Of a DNA stretch of 64,000 nucleotides, positions 1 to 12,263 are shown piece after piece. The DNA is from Adineta vaga (taxonomy: Eukaryota > Rotifera). The position numbers and the translations under genes were made by a program. The notes below the pieces were generated by a model. It had not been told where the DNA came from. It did no database searches and saw only the letters and a list, made by a program, of their open reading frames with translations. Positions within the stretch are counted from its first letter, which is position 1, and each line of letters opens with the position of its first letter. Location of the stretch: the NCBI GenBank assembly GCA_021613535.1, contig CP075496.1, positions 13,268,001-13,332,000 of the forward strand. The letters run 5' to 3'.

Positions 1-1604
1 TAATTTCTCTTTACATTGATCGAAACCTTGTAATAATGTTCCATATTTTTGAATTTTTGTTTTCACTTGCCGTAATTCAGTTCTATCTCCTTTGGTTTCT
101 TCGAGTAGAGTTACGTTTGTTGCAACGGGAAAAATATGTTCAGAACGAAACCCTTTTTGTTCAAGTTCGAGTTTTGCTTTTGTATAATGTTCTTGGTATT
201 TCATTTGTGTTTGACACGAATCAAGTTTTGTGATTATACCAAAAGCACGTTTCATTCCATCGAAATGACCATGTTGTATTTCATTTAATAATTGTATTTG
301 ATGGTCAGTTAAACTTGGTCGTTGTCCGTCAGTTAGAAAAAGAAATGCATCAGCATCTTGTACAACACGAATGGCGGATAAACGATGTTCAACTATGGGC
401 GAATCACAACCAGGTACATCTACCAGAATATAATTCTCACCTAAAAGAACTTATCTGTCTACAAATACTGTCGTTAGCAACTCTTTCTTACCAGGTAATT
501 TGTTTGTGTAGAAAGTAACGTGTTTAACAATATTTAAATATTTCTCATCAGTAATATAAATCTCCAATTCTTTTATAGTTTCTCTACGGTCATTATCGTT
601 GGATGTATGATAATATTTTGTTAAACTATTTGGTAGAATTGTTTTTTGTTGAAGTTGACAAAGTAATGTTTGACGTTGTTTGAAATCATCATCAGTTTCA
701 TTCTGTTTCTTGTACAAGTTATCTATGGCATCTTTGAATTCATCGTCATTATAAAATTCAACATCAGCAAATAATGTTGAATCATTTGTGACGAGTGGTT
801 TAACTATTGTTTTTACTTGAGTACAACGTTCTATTCTATAAATAGATTAAAGAATTGTTTAAATCAAATTAAATAATGAAACAAAAAAGAAAAGATTTAC
901 TTGGATGGTAAAATTTTAAATCCAAGAAGTGCATTAATAAACGTTGATTTACCAGCTTTTTCAAGACCAATAATACAAATTGTATTGCATTCTTTTTCAT
1001 TTATTTTTTGCATACGTTCTACATGTTCTTTAGTTTGATTTAGTGAATCCAATAAAATATTTATTTGTGCACAATCATTTGTATTTTTATCAACGATATA
1101 TTCTTGAATAACAATCATTGTTGACATAATTTCTAATAGTTCATCAATTAGTTTTTTCAATTTATCATTTGCATGTTTTGTATTTTGTGCTTCAGTAAAT
1201 TGAATTTTCAAATTTGTAACACCTGTCTGTTGCCAGTCAAGTAATTTCTTTAACCGTTGGTAAATAAGTTGACTGGAATTATGATCAGTGATGATATTTT
1301 CTAACTCACCATGTTCCCATTTTTCTCTCAGTAAAGTTTTGTAGAGTTCATGATTTTGTTCATATTTTAGAATCAAATTTTGTGTCCATCGTCCAAGTAA
1401 ATGTAAAAATTCATTTGTATCTACACCGTATTTGGTTATGAAAGAAAAACATTCTTGTTTGTCTTCTTCTATTTGCTTAAAGATCATCTGCGCCACATTT
1501 GTGTCAGTTTTCAATTTTTTTTCAACAGAAGCAGCATCAGATGATCTCTTCTTTGATGTAATAGAGAAGAGCGACATTTGATCATCGAATAACACGATAG
1601 ACAA
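1..1604 (-). CDS. Dynamin-like GTPase, partial (3' end beyond left edge)
   Basis: Three exons are visible: 901-1604, 492-835 and 1-440, still open at base 1, giving 496 codons. About 220 mostly helical, charged residues come first. The GTPase core follows: P-loop GLEKAGKSTFINALLG near residue 222, G3 as VDVPGCDSP, and G4 as ITKLDS. The introns 836-900 (65 nt) and 441-491 (51 nt) have GTAAA/GTAAG donors. The second is a multiple of three and contains an in-frame TAA that would otherwise look like a nonsense codon. A dynamin-type GTPase with a long helical leader recalls SLIP-GC or bacterial-like dynamin proteins rather than classical dynamin, whose P-loop lies near the N-terminus. Such enzymes remodel membranes, but the substrate here cannot be read from sequence. 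The ATG at 1577 is an alternative start. Confidence 0.8.
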
Positions 1605-2235
1605 CTAGTATAGAACAATGCTGTGTTCTTCTTATTGACAGAGTAATGTATCGATAGAGGAAGGTAGTTCTCTCAACAAGGAGTTGTAAAACTTTTCTTT
1701 AAGAATAAAATTAATGGAGAAGAAGAAAAAAATTGTCGTCAGAATTGAAATACTGCTGATGCGTTTTCATAAACCAATAATGAGTCGAGAGGAAAACAAA
1801 AAATAAAATCATTCCATGTTAATAAAGAATTACAGGTCGTAAAAATCTGTCAGAGCAAGAACTTGATAAATGTTATTTTACACATATCTAGTTTTGAGCA
1901 TTTAATCATCGTTTCATTATACTTCATTTATATTCAAGTCAATTCAGCCATCAGTACTAATAGAAATAAAGTCTATAAGATGATAAAAGCTTTTCAAGAA
2001 ATTCTAGCAGGATTTTGATTATATATTACAATCGCAAAGTATTGACACAAGTAAACTGTTGTAAATATTTAAAGTAGAGAATTGCGCGCATTAATATTGC
2101 TATAGATGGCGCATTTTCTATGCTCATAGAGGTATTTGTTTAGCAACGTATTTTGATTTACTAGCAAATGATGAATGAAACATGCAAACATCTAAGTCTA
2201 ACTATTCTCTAGTAAAATAGTTCCTATAATCAACA
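1605..2235. other. Intergenic, divergent promoter region
   Basis: AT-rich spacer between the divergent dynamin-like gene and SPAG16. It presumably carries both promoters. I see no ORF, RNA gene or clear TATA box. Confidence 0.5.
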
Positions 2236-5123
2236 ATGGCTACAATGGCAGCATCAAATACACGTGATTTAGGTTCAAAAGATTTAGGAATGCGTAATAA
2301 TTCATCAATAAAAATTGATCTAGCAAATATTGCTGATGTTCCTTATTATGTCGAAAGTAATTTATTATTTTTCTTATCTGTATATTCTGAAAACAAAATG
2401 TGTATTTTGTAGAACGTTATGTTCGTGCCGTTGATAATGGTGATGAATTTCAATATGAAGAAGTACCTGTTGAAGAATTCTATGATGATGGTATTCGTAT
2501 TGATGATAGGAATAGTGCGATATTTGAAAACTGTCTTTTGTTTTTTAAGATAAAGAAGAAACACTCGATGCACTTATTCGAAATGTAAAAGATCAACAAC
2601 GTGAATCCCAAGTCATTTCAACTTCAGTATGAAATCATTGTTGATCTATGTTAGATGAAATAAAATTGTTTTGTTGTCGTTTTATAGACTTCTGCATCGA
2701 TTTCTCGAGGTTCACTAACGACTCAACCTGAAGCTGTTGATGATTTCGTTCGTAATTTTCTCGTTCGTATGGGTATGAAAAAGACAATGCAACAATTTCA
2801 AGTTGAATGGCATAATTTATCATCGTCGGGACGAATTAAAACTAATGAAGCTGGTTATTTACCCGATGTTGTTAAACACAACGAAGAATTAAGTGAAAAA
2901 ATGAAATTATTAGAATCAGAAGTCGATCGATATCGTAAATCGGCCGAGTAAATTCATTCGAAATATTTATACAAATAAAAGTAAAATCAATTTTTTAGAA
3001 AAGCACGAGATGAATTTATTAAAATGAAAAAAGAACGTGATTATCATCGACAACATCATAATCGTATTGCACAAGAAAAAAATAATCTTATAACATTTGT
3101 TAAACGGTATGTAAAAGAAATTTCCTTGATATTCCAACAATTAACAAGAATATTTTCTTCTCGCTTAGACTAAAATCTCATCTATCAACATATGAACCTC
3201 AATTAGATGAATTAAAAGTCAAATATGATGCTGCCGTTCGAGAAAAGATGATGTACAAATTAGAACGAGATCGAATGCAAAATGAATTAAATGCATTGAA
3301 ATTAGGCACATCAACATCATATCAAAGTAAAGAACTGTGATATAGAATTAAATTTCAAGATTATCCGAATATTATATTTAGGTAATACAGATGGAAGTTT
3401 AGGGCCAACACAAACAAAACTTCGAGATTTAAGATTGCAAGAAGAGAAGAAACGAGTTACAATAACAAGTGAACAAAAACGATTAACAGGATCTATGGAT
3501 GAAACAAATCAATCATATGCCCAAGTTCGAAAAGAAATACTTTTTTTCTTGAATATCATTGTTATGAAATATTATTCTTAGGATTCTGAATTTCCAACTG
3601 ATACAGGAAATAATCCGTATTTAAATCGATTTGCTGAAGATGCTTTTCATCGATCAACATTAACATTAGCGAAAGAATTATTAGCACATGAAGGTCCAAT
3701 CAGTTGGTAAGAAAAAGCAAGGATGATTTCATCGAACATTGATGATTGGATTTGTTTTTTTTTTCTAGTGCTGCTATTCATCCACGTAAACATGTTGCTG
3801 TAACTGTATGTCAACTAAAAATGTTCATTTCTTTGAATGATCTTTATTTTTGATATATTATTTAGGTAAGTGATGATCGATCATGGAAAATGTGGGCCAT
3901 ACCTGAAGGTAAATTAGATATTAATGGTTTATTTTTAAAGAAAAGATTCAATGAAAATTTTTATTTTTATTCAGGTGATATGATTATGAAAGGTGAAGGA
4001 CATGCAGATTGGGTGTAAGAATTTAAAATCTTCTTTTCAATTGATTTAGTATAAATAAAAGAGTTTCTTATAGATCTGGTGTTGATTTTCATCCAACGGG
4101 AAATAAAATGGCGACATGTTCAGGTGATACAACTGTTAAAATTTGGGATTTTTCACAAAAAAAATGTGTTCATACATTTACGAATCATCTCTTACCTGGT
4201 AAATTTACTTTGATTATTGAAATATGAGATTAAATGATGATTGATTTTGTTTAGTATGGTCGGTTAATTTCCATTCATGTGGAGATTTTCTAACATCAGC
4301 ATCTCAAGATAAAACTGTTCGATTATGGGATTTAAATAGGTAAAGATTTTATCAATAAATCAAAGAAAACAATTCGTTATTTTTAATTATCATTAGTCTT
4401 CGCTGTCGAACAGTTATGCGTGGACATCAAGATTCAGTTCATTCAGCTGAATTTTTAATGTTTTCAAACATAATTCTATCTAGTTCAGTTGATAAAACTG
4501 TTATGTTATGGGATGCACGAACAGTAAATAATAAAATCAAACTAAACAGTTCAATAATCTTGTCTTACTTGTAGGGTTTAGCAGAACATACTTATGCTGG
4601 TCATGGCAATGCTTGTAACCAAGCAACATTTAATTTACGAGTAAATATTATGAAATTGAAAGACATATCAAGTGTAATCATCGATGTTTCTAGGGTGATG
4701 CAATTGCATCTTGTGATACGAAAGGTGTAGTGAAAATTTGGGATGTAAGAACAGTTAAAACTATTGTAACATTGGATTTTGGACCATATTCAGCAAATAG
4801 TGTTTCATTTCATCCAGCTGGTAAGTAGAATTTTTGTTTTGTACGAAAAGAAATTTGTTTGTTTTGTTTTTTCTTTCAAGGTCAATTATTAAGCACAGCG
4901 TCTGGTGATCGATCGATTAAACTTTATAATATTGGTTCAGAAGAAGTAAAAAGAATATGATTTTTTCGTTTGATTAAATAAAAAGTATTCTTTTGTGATT
5001 TTATTTTTCTAGTTAATTCCATTAAGTAGTCATACTGATGAAGTTCAATATGTTAAATTTGATCTTAAAGGACAATATATGATTTCCACTGGTCGTGATC
5101 GAACCTTACGTATTTGGTCTTAA
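2236..5123 (+). CDS. SPAG16: Sperm-associated antigen 16 / PF20, axonemal WD40 protein
   Basis: Eighteen exons: 2236-2356, 2413-2490, 2550-2626, 2688-2947, 2999-3106, 3169-3326, 3382-3524, 3582-3706, 3769-3805, 3866-3908, 3975-4014, 4074-4198, 4255-4339, 4397-4523, 4575-4640, 4694-4820, 4881-4945, 5013-5123. They encode 631 aa, the usual family length. The N-terminus has an acidic YEEVPVEEFYDD stretch and a LisH-like segment (FLVRMGMKKTMQQFQ). A long charged coiled coil follows, then DSEFP and seven WD40 blades with motifs such as GDTTVKIWD, DKTVRLWD and DKTVMLWD, ending RTLRIWS. PF20/SPAG16 sits on the central pair of motile 9+2 cilia. The second exon could instead use a donor at 2515, which leaves only a 35-nt intron but keeps frame; the 59-nt version fits its neighbours better. 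Confidence 0.95.
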
Positions 5124-5249
5124 ATTTGTAGAATTTTATTTTGTTTTTCTTTTGATAAGAATATATACAAAACACATTTATTGAACAGAAACTTTTTCTT
5201 TTCTTTTTTTTTTGAAAAATAAATATTTCAACTTTCAAGAGAAATACTA

Positions 5250-5271
5250 CGATCGATCGATCGATCGATCG
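5250..5271. repeat. (GATC)n self-complementary run
   Basis: Five tandem GATC units followed by GATCGG. The run is its own reverse complement and could form a hairpin or cruciform. It lies 380 bp upstream of the A2M-like start codon. Confidence 0.8.
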
Positions 5272-5568
5272 GCCACTCGATACGTGTTTCTAGCTACATT
5301 GTTCACTACAATAGTATTATCGAATCGTATGATTCTCGAAAGAAGATCGAGAACGATCGAAATAGAATAGAAAAGAAAATTTCGAGAAATAGGTATAGTA
5401 TATGCTTTGTTAGAAAGCACCATGTAATATCGAGGGATAAAGAATATGTACGTAGATCTTATATATCTCTCTCGTTCTATCTTTCTTCCTTTGTGTTCAA
5501 CAAAGAGAGAGTGATAACTATAGAACGTTCTTGGTCGTTCATGAATGCCTAGTCGACGATACCTACCT

Positions 5569-5576
5569 TATAAATA
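5569..5576 (+). promoter_or_regulatory. TATA box of the A2M-like gene
   Basis: TATAAATA, 59 bp before the ATG at 5628. TCAGTT at 5590-5595 could be the initiator. A strong TATA box suits an abundantly or inducibly expressed secreted protein. This is inferred from sequence only. Confidence 0.55.
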
Positions 5577-5627
5577 CTGTTGTCGAGCGTCAGTTTAATT
5601 TACAACTCCTTTTCTTCAGCCATAAAG

Positions 5628-8600
5628 ATGAATGTATGTATAAGAATCATATCGAATAGTTGCCTCTTTTTTACAAGGATTCATTTTATCTATTCTAGTG
5701 GTCTTTGATCGTTCTCGCTTTGGTTGCCTTAACCGGCGTAGCTATTGCTGAAAAGTAAGATTTTAATTAATTAGAATCTTCTATTTAATAAATTTAATGC
5801 TTTTTCTAGTTCTTATCTTATTATCGCACCTAAACTTCTTAAAGTTGGGTTCGAAAATCAACTTTCCGTATTTATTGCTGCGGCTTCAAAACCCGTCGAA
5901 GTTAAATTCGAATTACTTATTGGCCAACAACGTATTAGCGGTCTAACCACAGTTAAAGCTGGTAGGTTTATTCGTATTTATTATTTAATTTTTTTTATTA
6001 ATATATAATCATTTTATAGGTGAAACACGTAATGCCACATTGACAATTCCAAAGGAATTTCCAGTTGGTGCTGCTGAATTAACCATCATCGGAACTGGCG
6101 GTATTAGTTTCGAAGATAGACGCGACGTTATTGTTTATGATAACCGTTATGTTCTTCTCGTTCAAACATCATCATCGACCTATCGTCCAAGTGATGATAT
6201 GGAAGTACGTATTATTGCCACCAACGAAGAACTTATGCCACTCGAAAACAGCGAAACTGAAATTGAAATCTATGTAAGTGATGATAATGATTTTAATTGG
6301 AAAATATATTCATATCTATTCGTTTGTTTATAATTGTAGGATGCTAACCTTAAACTTGTTGGTGAATTCCGACATGTACCTATTCGTGCTGGTAAGAAGA
6401 TTTATTTCGATTGCCGAATTTCATGACATTATTATTGATGGTTTCTTTCTAGGTATTTCTAATACTTTGACATTCCCAATTGCTATGCACTGCAATGTCG
6501 GCACATGGCTCGTATCAGCTACTATTGGAAACACCACATCATCTGTTGAAGTACTTGTTGCTCGTCCAACAACTCCATCATTTGATCTTAAGGCTATCTT
6601 TCAACGATTTCTTCTTCGTACAGACAAATTTCTTCGTGGTGTCATTGAAATCGATAACGATGAAAATGAACCAATCTTTGGTCGTGCTATCGTTGCCGTT
6701 GGTCAAATCACCGAACAAGATGTTCAAACCATGATGAAAGAACAAGCAGAAAAAATGCAAAAACATGAAAAACCATTACCAAAACCAGAAACAATGCCAG
6801 TTGTTGAAGAATGGCGCAAATGGAAATCACAAGAAATGGAAATTGCTGGTCGTGTTGAAATTAACTACGATCTTTTATCATTATTCAATGTTGATGTGAC
6901 AAAAGTTATCGCTGTTCAAGTTTACATTCAAGTCACCGATCTTGCATCAGGACAAGAACGTTTCATTCAACACGTTATCCCTGTATTCTCACGTGATGTT
7001 GTTTATGACATTCGTCCACTTGAATTCGAAGCTGGTTTCGAAAATGAATTTGAAATCATTGCCAAACGTCCAGATGGTAAACCATCAAAAATGGAAGACT
7101 TAATTGTCACCGTTTCAATGATGCTCGGTAATGAACAAGGCAAAATTCAAGATGAAAAATCAGTTGAAATCAAAGATTTCTATACACGGTATGAGCAACA
7201 TTTTTTATCAATTTAAAAGGAACAAAAAAAAACAATCATACTTTTATTTCTATCTTTTAGTGGTCGTAATGATATTGGTTTCTTCAATGTTGAAATTCCA
7301 GAAAACTGCATTGGTGTTCTTATGACAGTAAGCATCTTTTTCTTTTTGATTATCTCTATTTCTATATTTATTTTCTTTGTTTATTCCTAGATTACTCCAT
7401 TGAGTGAAGATGGCAAAGCCCGCGGTTATCGTACACATGCCGTTCCACTTATGCCAAAACCACGACGTGGTGTTAGCGGTGGCAAATTGTCCATTGAACT
7501 TTTACCATCAATCGCAAGTCCAGTTGCAACTGATGCTAATGCTCCAGTTGTTAGCTCACAAATTTCAACTGTTGGTCGTACATCAAACTTCTACATTCAA
7601 TTGGTTCCAGCTAAATCAATTCAAAAATTCCAACCCGTACCAATGTCATACGTACTTTTAACCAATGGTCGTATTACACGTACTGGTGAATTTATGATTA
7701 AACCAACCAAAGAATGTCAATCGAAGAAACGTGCTATCAAATCCGAAGAACCATTAGCACCAATCTGTGTTTTTAATGGTACTTTACCAATTGAAATTAC
7801 ACGTGACATGGTACCATACTCAACATTACTTGTCTATACATTCCAACCATCATTTGGTCTTAATGTTGCTGAATCATATCGATTCTCAGTTGCTGGTCTC
7901 TTCCAAAGTACATTAACATTAAATGCAACAATTGTTCCATATACAACAACAAGTTCAATGGTTGGTGATGATCTTACTGAATCAAAAGAAGATTTCAGTT
8001 CATCAGAAGATGTTGATCTTAGATCAGTACCACTCTCAAAACTTGCTCAAGATAAAAACGTATTGAACTTTCATTTACTGGCACCCCAGATTCAACTGTC
8101 GGCCTTAACGTTATGGAATATGATGCCGTTATTCAAGGTTTATCAACCCGAATGACCAAGGAACGTGTTCTTCAATACTTAACAGCTTATGAACAAGTAC
8201 CTATCGTCGGTATGCCAACATTCAAACGACCAACAGAAGGAAAACTCGGTATGCAAAAACGCGGAGAAGGTTTCGAACCAACCCCAGATACATCTGATTC
8301 ACAAACACTTCAAGGAGAAGGAAAAGGTGAAGGTGAAGGTGAAGGTGAAATGGACACCAGAGCTGTCTTAAGCGAAGAAGGTGAAGAACGTAAAATGCTC
8401 GAAGAATACATGGTAAACAGAAATTCTTATTTTATTAGATGTTATTATCTAACATAATTTCTTTTATAGGGATACAAAGTTCGTTATCCAATTGAAAGAA
8501 TGATCTTTGGTGTTGTCTCAAACCGTGGTTCAAAATCAACCGAAGGTGATGATAGTTATACAACATCAAGCATGGGCCGATTATATGGTGATTTACAAGG

Positions 8601-11572
8601 TCAACGACCACAATCACCTTACCGTCGTCGTGCTATGAAATCATCAAGTCAATTCGATGCTAACATTGAAGATAACAACTACGTTGTTGCTACAAGCACT
8701 CCAGTTGCATTCAAACAAACACCTGGTGCTACACCATTCAAACAAGAAGAACAACAACAAGATAAAGAAGATGTTGATATTGAACAACAAGGAGAATCAC
8801 GCCGATATGGTACACCATCATGGTACGAAAAGATGAACTCCAAATTAACATCAATCTCACAAGAAGCATTTACATTTATGCAATCAGGATTAACAATTGT
8901 TTCTGATTTCTCAACATTAAATCTTCCAGTTGAAATGCGACGAACAAACTTGACCAAATTATTCTCACACATGCGTCAACGATCATTCATTGATACTGCA
9001 TCATTCAGTGTTCGTGATGAAGCTCGTCAACTTCTTGAAGAATATCTTGCTGAATCTGATTTATCTATGATTCCACCACCAGTTATGCTCGAAGAACAAG
9101 CCCGTACTGGTTATTATCGTTCAATCTTCTTTAATACAAGCCGTATTGAATCACAAGGTACCGGAAAAGTTGTTCTTCCACGAACCAAACCATATTCAAC
9201 ATGGATTGCTACTGGATTTGCTCTTAATGCTAAGAAAGGTTTAGCTGTTGCTCAACCAATTCGTCTCCCAACAAACCAAGGTCTTTATATTCTTGGTAAC
9301 TTCCCAGATCAAGTTCAAGTTGGTGAACGTGTTCTTTTGACATACGGTATCAACAATTATCTCGGTAAAGATTTAAGCAAAGTTACAATTCGTGTTCGCG
9401 CATCAGGTGACTTCGAACTTATGGAACAAGGTGAATCTCAACGTGCTGTTTCAACCAATGGTAAAGATTATACAATGACAATTCCAACACTTCCATCACT
9501 TGGTGTTGTTACACGTCATCTTATTCTTGTACCAAAACGCGCTGGTGTTGTTAAGATTGTTCTCGAAGTCGAATGTGAATTCGGTGGTGATTATGAAGTT
9601 TTAACAACCTACGTACGTGAATCAGGTATTGAACGTCAAGAAATTTCAGCTCGTCTCTTCGATTTAACCAATGACAAGAAATCATATGGTCCAATTGTTG
9701 AAAAAATGACTCCATCACCATTCCTCCGATCAGTCCGATTATCAGTCTCAGGTAAAATATCTTCTGTTCTTTCTTTCTTTCTTCAAAATATTCATAACAA
9801 ATTAAATTCATTCTATTATTTATTTAGGTACTGGTCTCGATCGTCTTGTTGAACGTTACACATCTGAAACAAACTCATTGATCGGTGTCGATCTTGCTCT
9901 TATTCGTCTCTGGCGTTTAATGGGTCTTGCTCGTTATCTTAATGAAACATCACAAATGGAATCAATGCTTGCAGTTCAAGTTGCTGGAAACATCTCAACA
10001 GCTTATCAAAAACTTCAACTCTACAACTCTTATGATGGTTCATTTTCATTCATTTCTGATCAAGGTGAACAAATCTCATCACTCTACTTAACCTCATTCG
10101 CTTTCGGTGCTTTAATGTCACCATTTATGACTGTTCGTGACAATGTTACACTCAACCGTACATTATCATACATCTTATCTCGTCAACAACAAGATGGTTC
10201 ATTCGATGATGAAGTTTCATGTTTCCACTATCGATTCTGTTCAGGTGAATTCCGTCGTGAATCATTAACTGCTCTTGTCTTATATGCAATGACACATAAC
10301 AATGTATCTGAATATGCACCTGAATTTATTCGTCAACGATTATATATGGGTGAACAAAGTCCAGTTACACGTGCTCAACGTTTCTTAGAATCACGTCTTG
10401 ATGCTGTTAAATCATGTATGTTAACCACAACATTGATTCAATTAGCTCTTGTTCAATCACCACAATTACCAGAACAAACAAGACAAAAAATCTTCGAAAC
10501 AGTTCGTGCTCGTCAATTAACTGTTGTACCTGAAGATGGTTCACGATTCTTCAAACACACCGATAAGACAATGTTGGTTGAAGAAGATTTATTACTCAAC
10601 GGAATGATGCTTTCAATCTATACCTCAGTTGGTGACCTTAAAACTGCATCAGATTTAGCTCGTTGGATAGTTGATCGTATTGAAACACACCCACACTATG
10701 ATACAGTTTTAGATGCTGTCTTTCAAACTGAAGCATGGCTCAAAACTGATTGTCTTTTCCGTCGACGATTTTCAACAGAAAAATTCTCCGTCATTGTCGA
10801 TGTTTCAACTGATAATGGACAAAAGCAACAATTCAAAATTGATTCAACCAATATGGACATTACACAAAAACTTCGTTTCACATTACCAGTCAATCAAATC
10901 ACCTATTCAGTTAGTGGTTTCGGTATTGTTGGTGTTGTTATTCGTCAAGTTTATGTTGAAAAACAACAAAAACAAATTGGTGAACCAGCTCCATTTCAAC
11001 TCAAAAACGAATTTATGCCAATGCCATGGATCAATGAAATTACTACCCGAACATGTGTTACATATACACCAACACCCAAAGATCAACAATTAGCCAAAAA
11101 TACATTCAATCGTACTGTTGTTGTTGATGTTCAACTTCCATCAGGTAAAATATAAAATACAAGAAAAATGAATTCAATAATTTTCTTTTTCTAATTAGGA
11201 ACGCGTGTTAACCTTCGTCAAATTGGATTCTTCTTAAGCCGAGTTCCAGAAATGATCTACTTCACATTCGATACACGTGCCAACAAACTTAACTTCTTCC
11301 TTACTGTTCCATCAACAATGTATGGTAAAGATATCTGCTTCGAATGGTGTCTTGAACGTTTATCCATGATCGAACAATGGGCACCAATTCGCATTCGTGC
11401 TTATGATTATCTTCAACCCGAATCACAATTAGTTCGTCTTATGCCTGTTGAATTTCAACCAAAAGTTCTCGGATACTCATACGTTGAAGCTGTTCACAAG
11501 GCTCGACCAACCGCCGAACAAATAGCTAAAATTCAACAATCATCAAAACCAATTCCACCACCCCGTGTTTAA
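5628..11572 (+). CDS. Alpha-2-macroglobulin / complement C3-like secreted protein lacking the thioester
   Basis: Eleven exons: 5628-5633, 5699-5754, 5810-5961, 6020-6273, 6340-6391, 6453-7188, 7261-7327, 7391-8412, 8470-9751, 9828-11144, 11199-11572. The product is about 1772 aa once one missing base is allowed for. Residues 1-19 form a signal peptide ending AIA. MG1 opens with YLIIAPKLLKVG; further MG domains follow, including SFTGTPDSTVGLNVMEYDAV before the bait or linker region. A low-complexity EGKGEGEGEGE stretch and a basic YRRRAM site (near residue 835) suggest furin-type cleavage into two chains. The thioester-domain helices start at GLDRLVERY, but the GCGEQ motif is replaced by SETNS-like residues. 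A receptor-binding domain forms the C-terminus. There is no anaphylatoxin Cys cluster or C345C domain. The frame breaks in the A-run at 8054-8058, one A short. By family it should be an extracellular innate-immunity or protease-binding protein without covalent target attachment, like C5 or insect Mcr. Confidence 0.88.
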
Positions 11573-12263
11573 ATGAGCGTGCCGAATGATTCGAATGACT
11601 CTATTTTTTTTCATTTGGTATGGAGAAGGAGTTCTTTTAATATACTGTAACATCTTATCCTTTTTTTAATTATCTCCTCTCCAATCTAAATCGATCGATT
11701 TTTTTCTCGCATTTTATTTATTCATTTTCATCCGTCCACACTCATTCATTTATGTTTTTTTTCTTCTCATTTGTCCTCGTCTTTGTCTTGTCTTTTACGT
11801 AAATGTTTTGTGTTCTACTTGTCCATCGTTCACAATGTACGTGAGAATGTGTTAACTATATGTCTTGTCTTCGTCTAATTCTTCTCTTTCTCTATTTATT
11901 CCGTCTATATATGGGTGCTGTTAAGATCGGACTAAAAAGGATGATTAAACTATTTTTCCTCCTTCTCAAAACTACATGTATATTCATAAAATAAAAACAT
12001 TAAAAAGCAAAATTTTCTTCATTAAAAGACTTGTGCAAAAATTAATAACATGGCAATGAAATTTATCTCAATGTTTGTTTAATAAATCATTTGATTTGAT
12101 TTTCATAAGTTATTTGGACAGAATATTTATCCTAGAGAGAAAGAAAATCCATGAGATTCGATATAATAGAAAATCTCTTTTCATTTTCCTACTGTATTTT
12201 TTTCTGATTGAATATCTAACTGAAATGTAACGATGAACATTTTTGTATAAGATTAGTTTAAAA
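11573..12263. other. 3' flank, convergent intergenic region
   Basis: Pyrimidine-rich sequence after the A2M-like stop, with several AATAAA-like sites near 11990-12000. It separates two convergent genes. No ORF of note. Confidence 0.45.

Larger units (their letters stand above)
5124..5627. other. Intergenic region between SPAG16 and the A2M-like gene
   Basis: Holds the SPAG16 3' end, a (GATC)n palindromic run and the core promoter of the next gene. No coding potential seen. Confidence 0.5.

Noticed and set aside
441-491. In-frame TAA in the dynamin-like gene, suggesting a pseudogene
   Set aside because: The TAA lies in a 51-nt interval with GTAAGA donor, CTAAC branch-like site and TTTTAG acceptor. 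Splicing it out rebuilds PGENYILVDVPG.
36-518. Plus-strand ORFs at the left edge
   Set aside because: They are antisense to the dynamin-like exon 3, which carries the G3 and G4 motifs.
5250-5271. Possible replication or methylation cluster in (GATC)n
   Set aside because: A simple tandem repeat in animal DNA. GATC has no known Dam-type meaning here, so it is listed only as a repeat.
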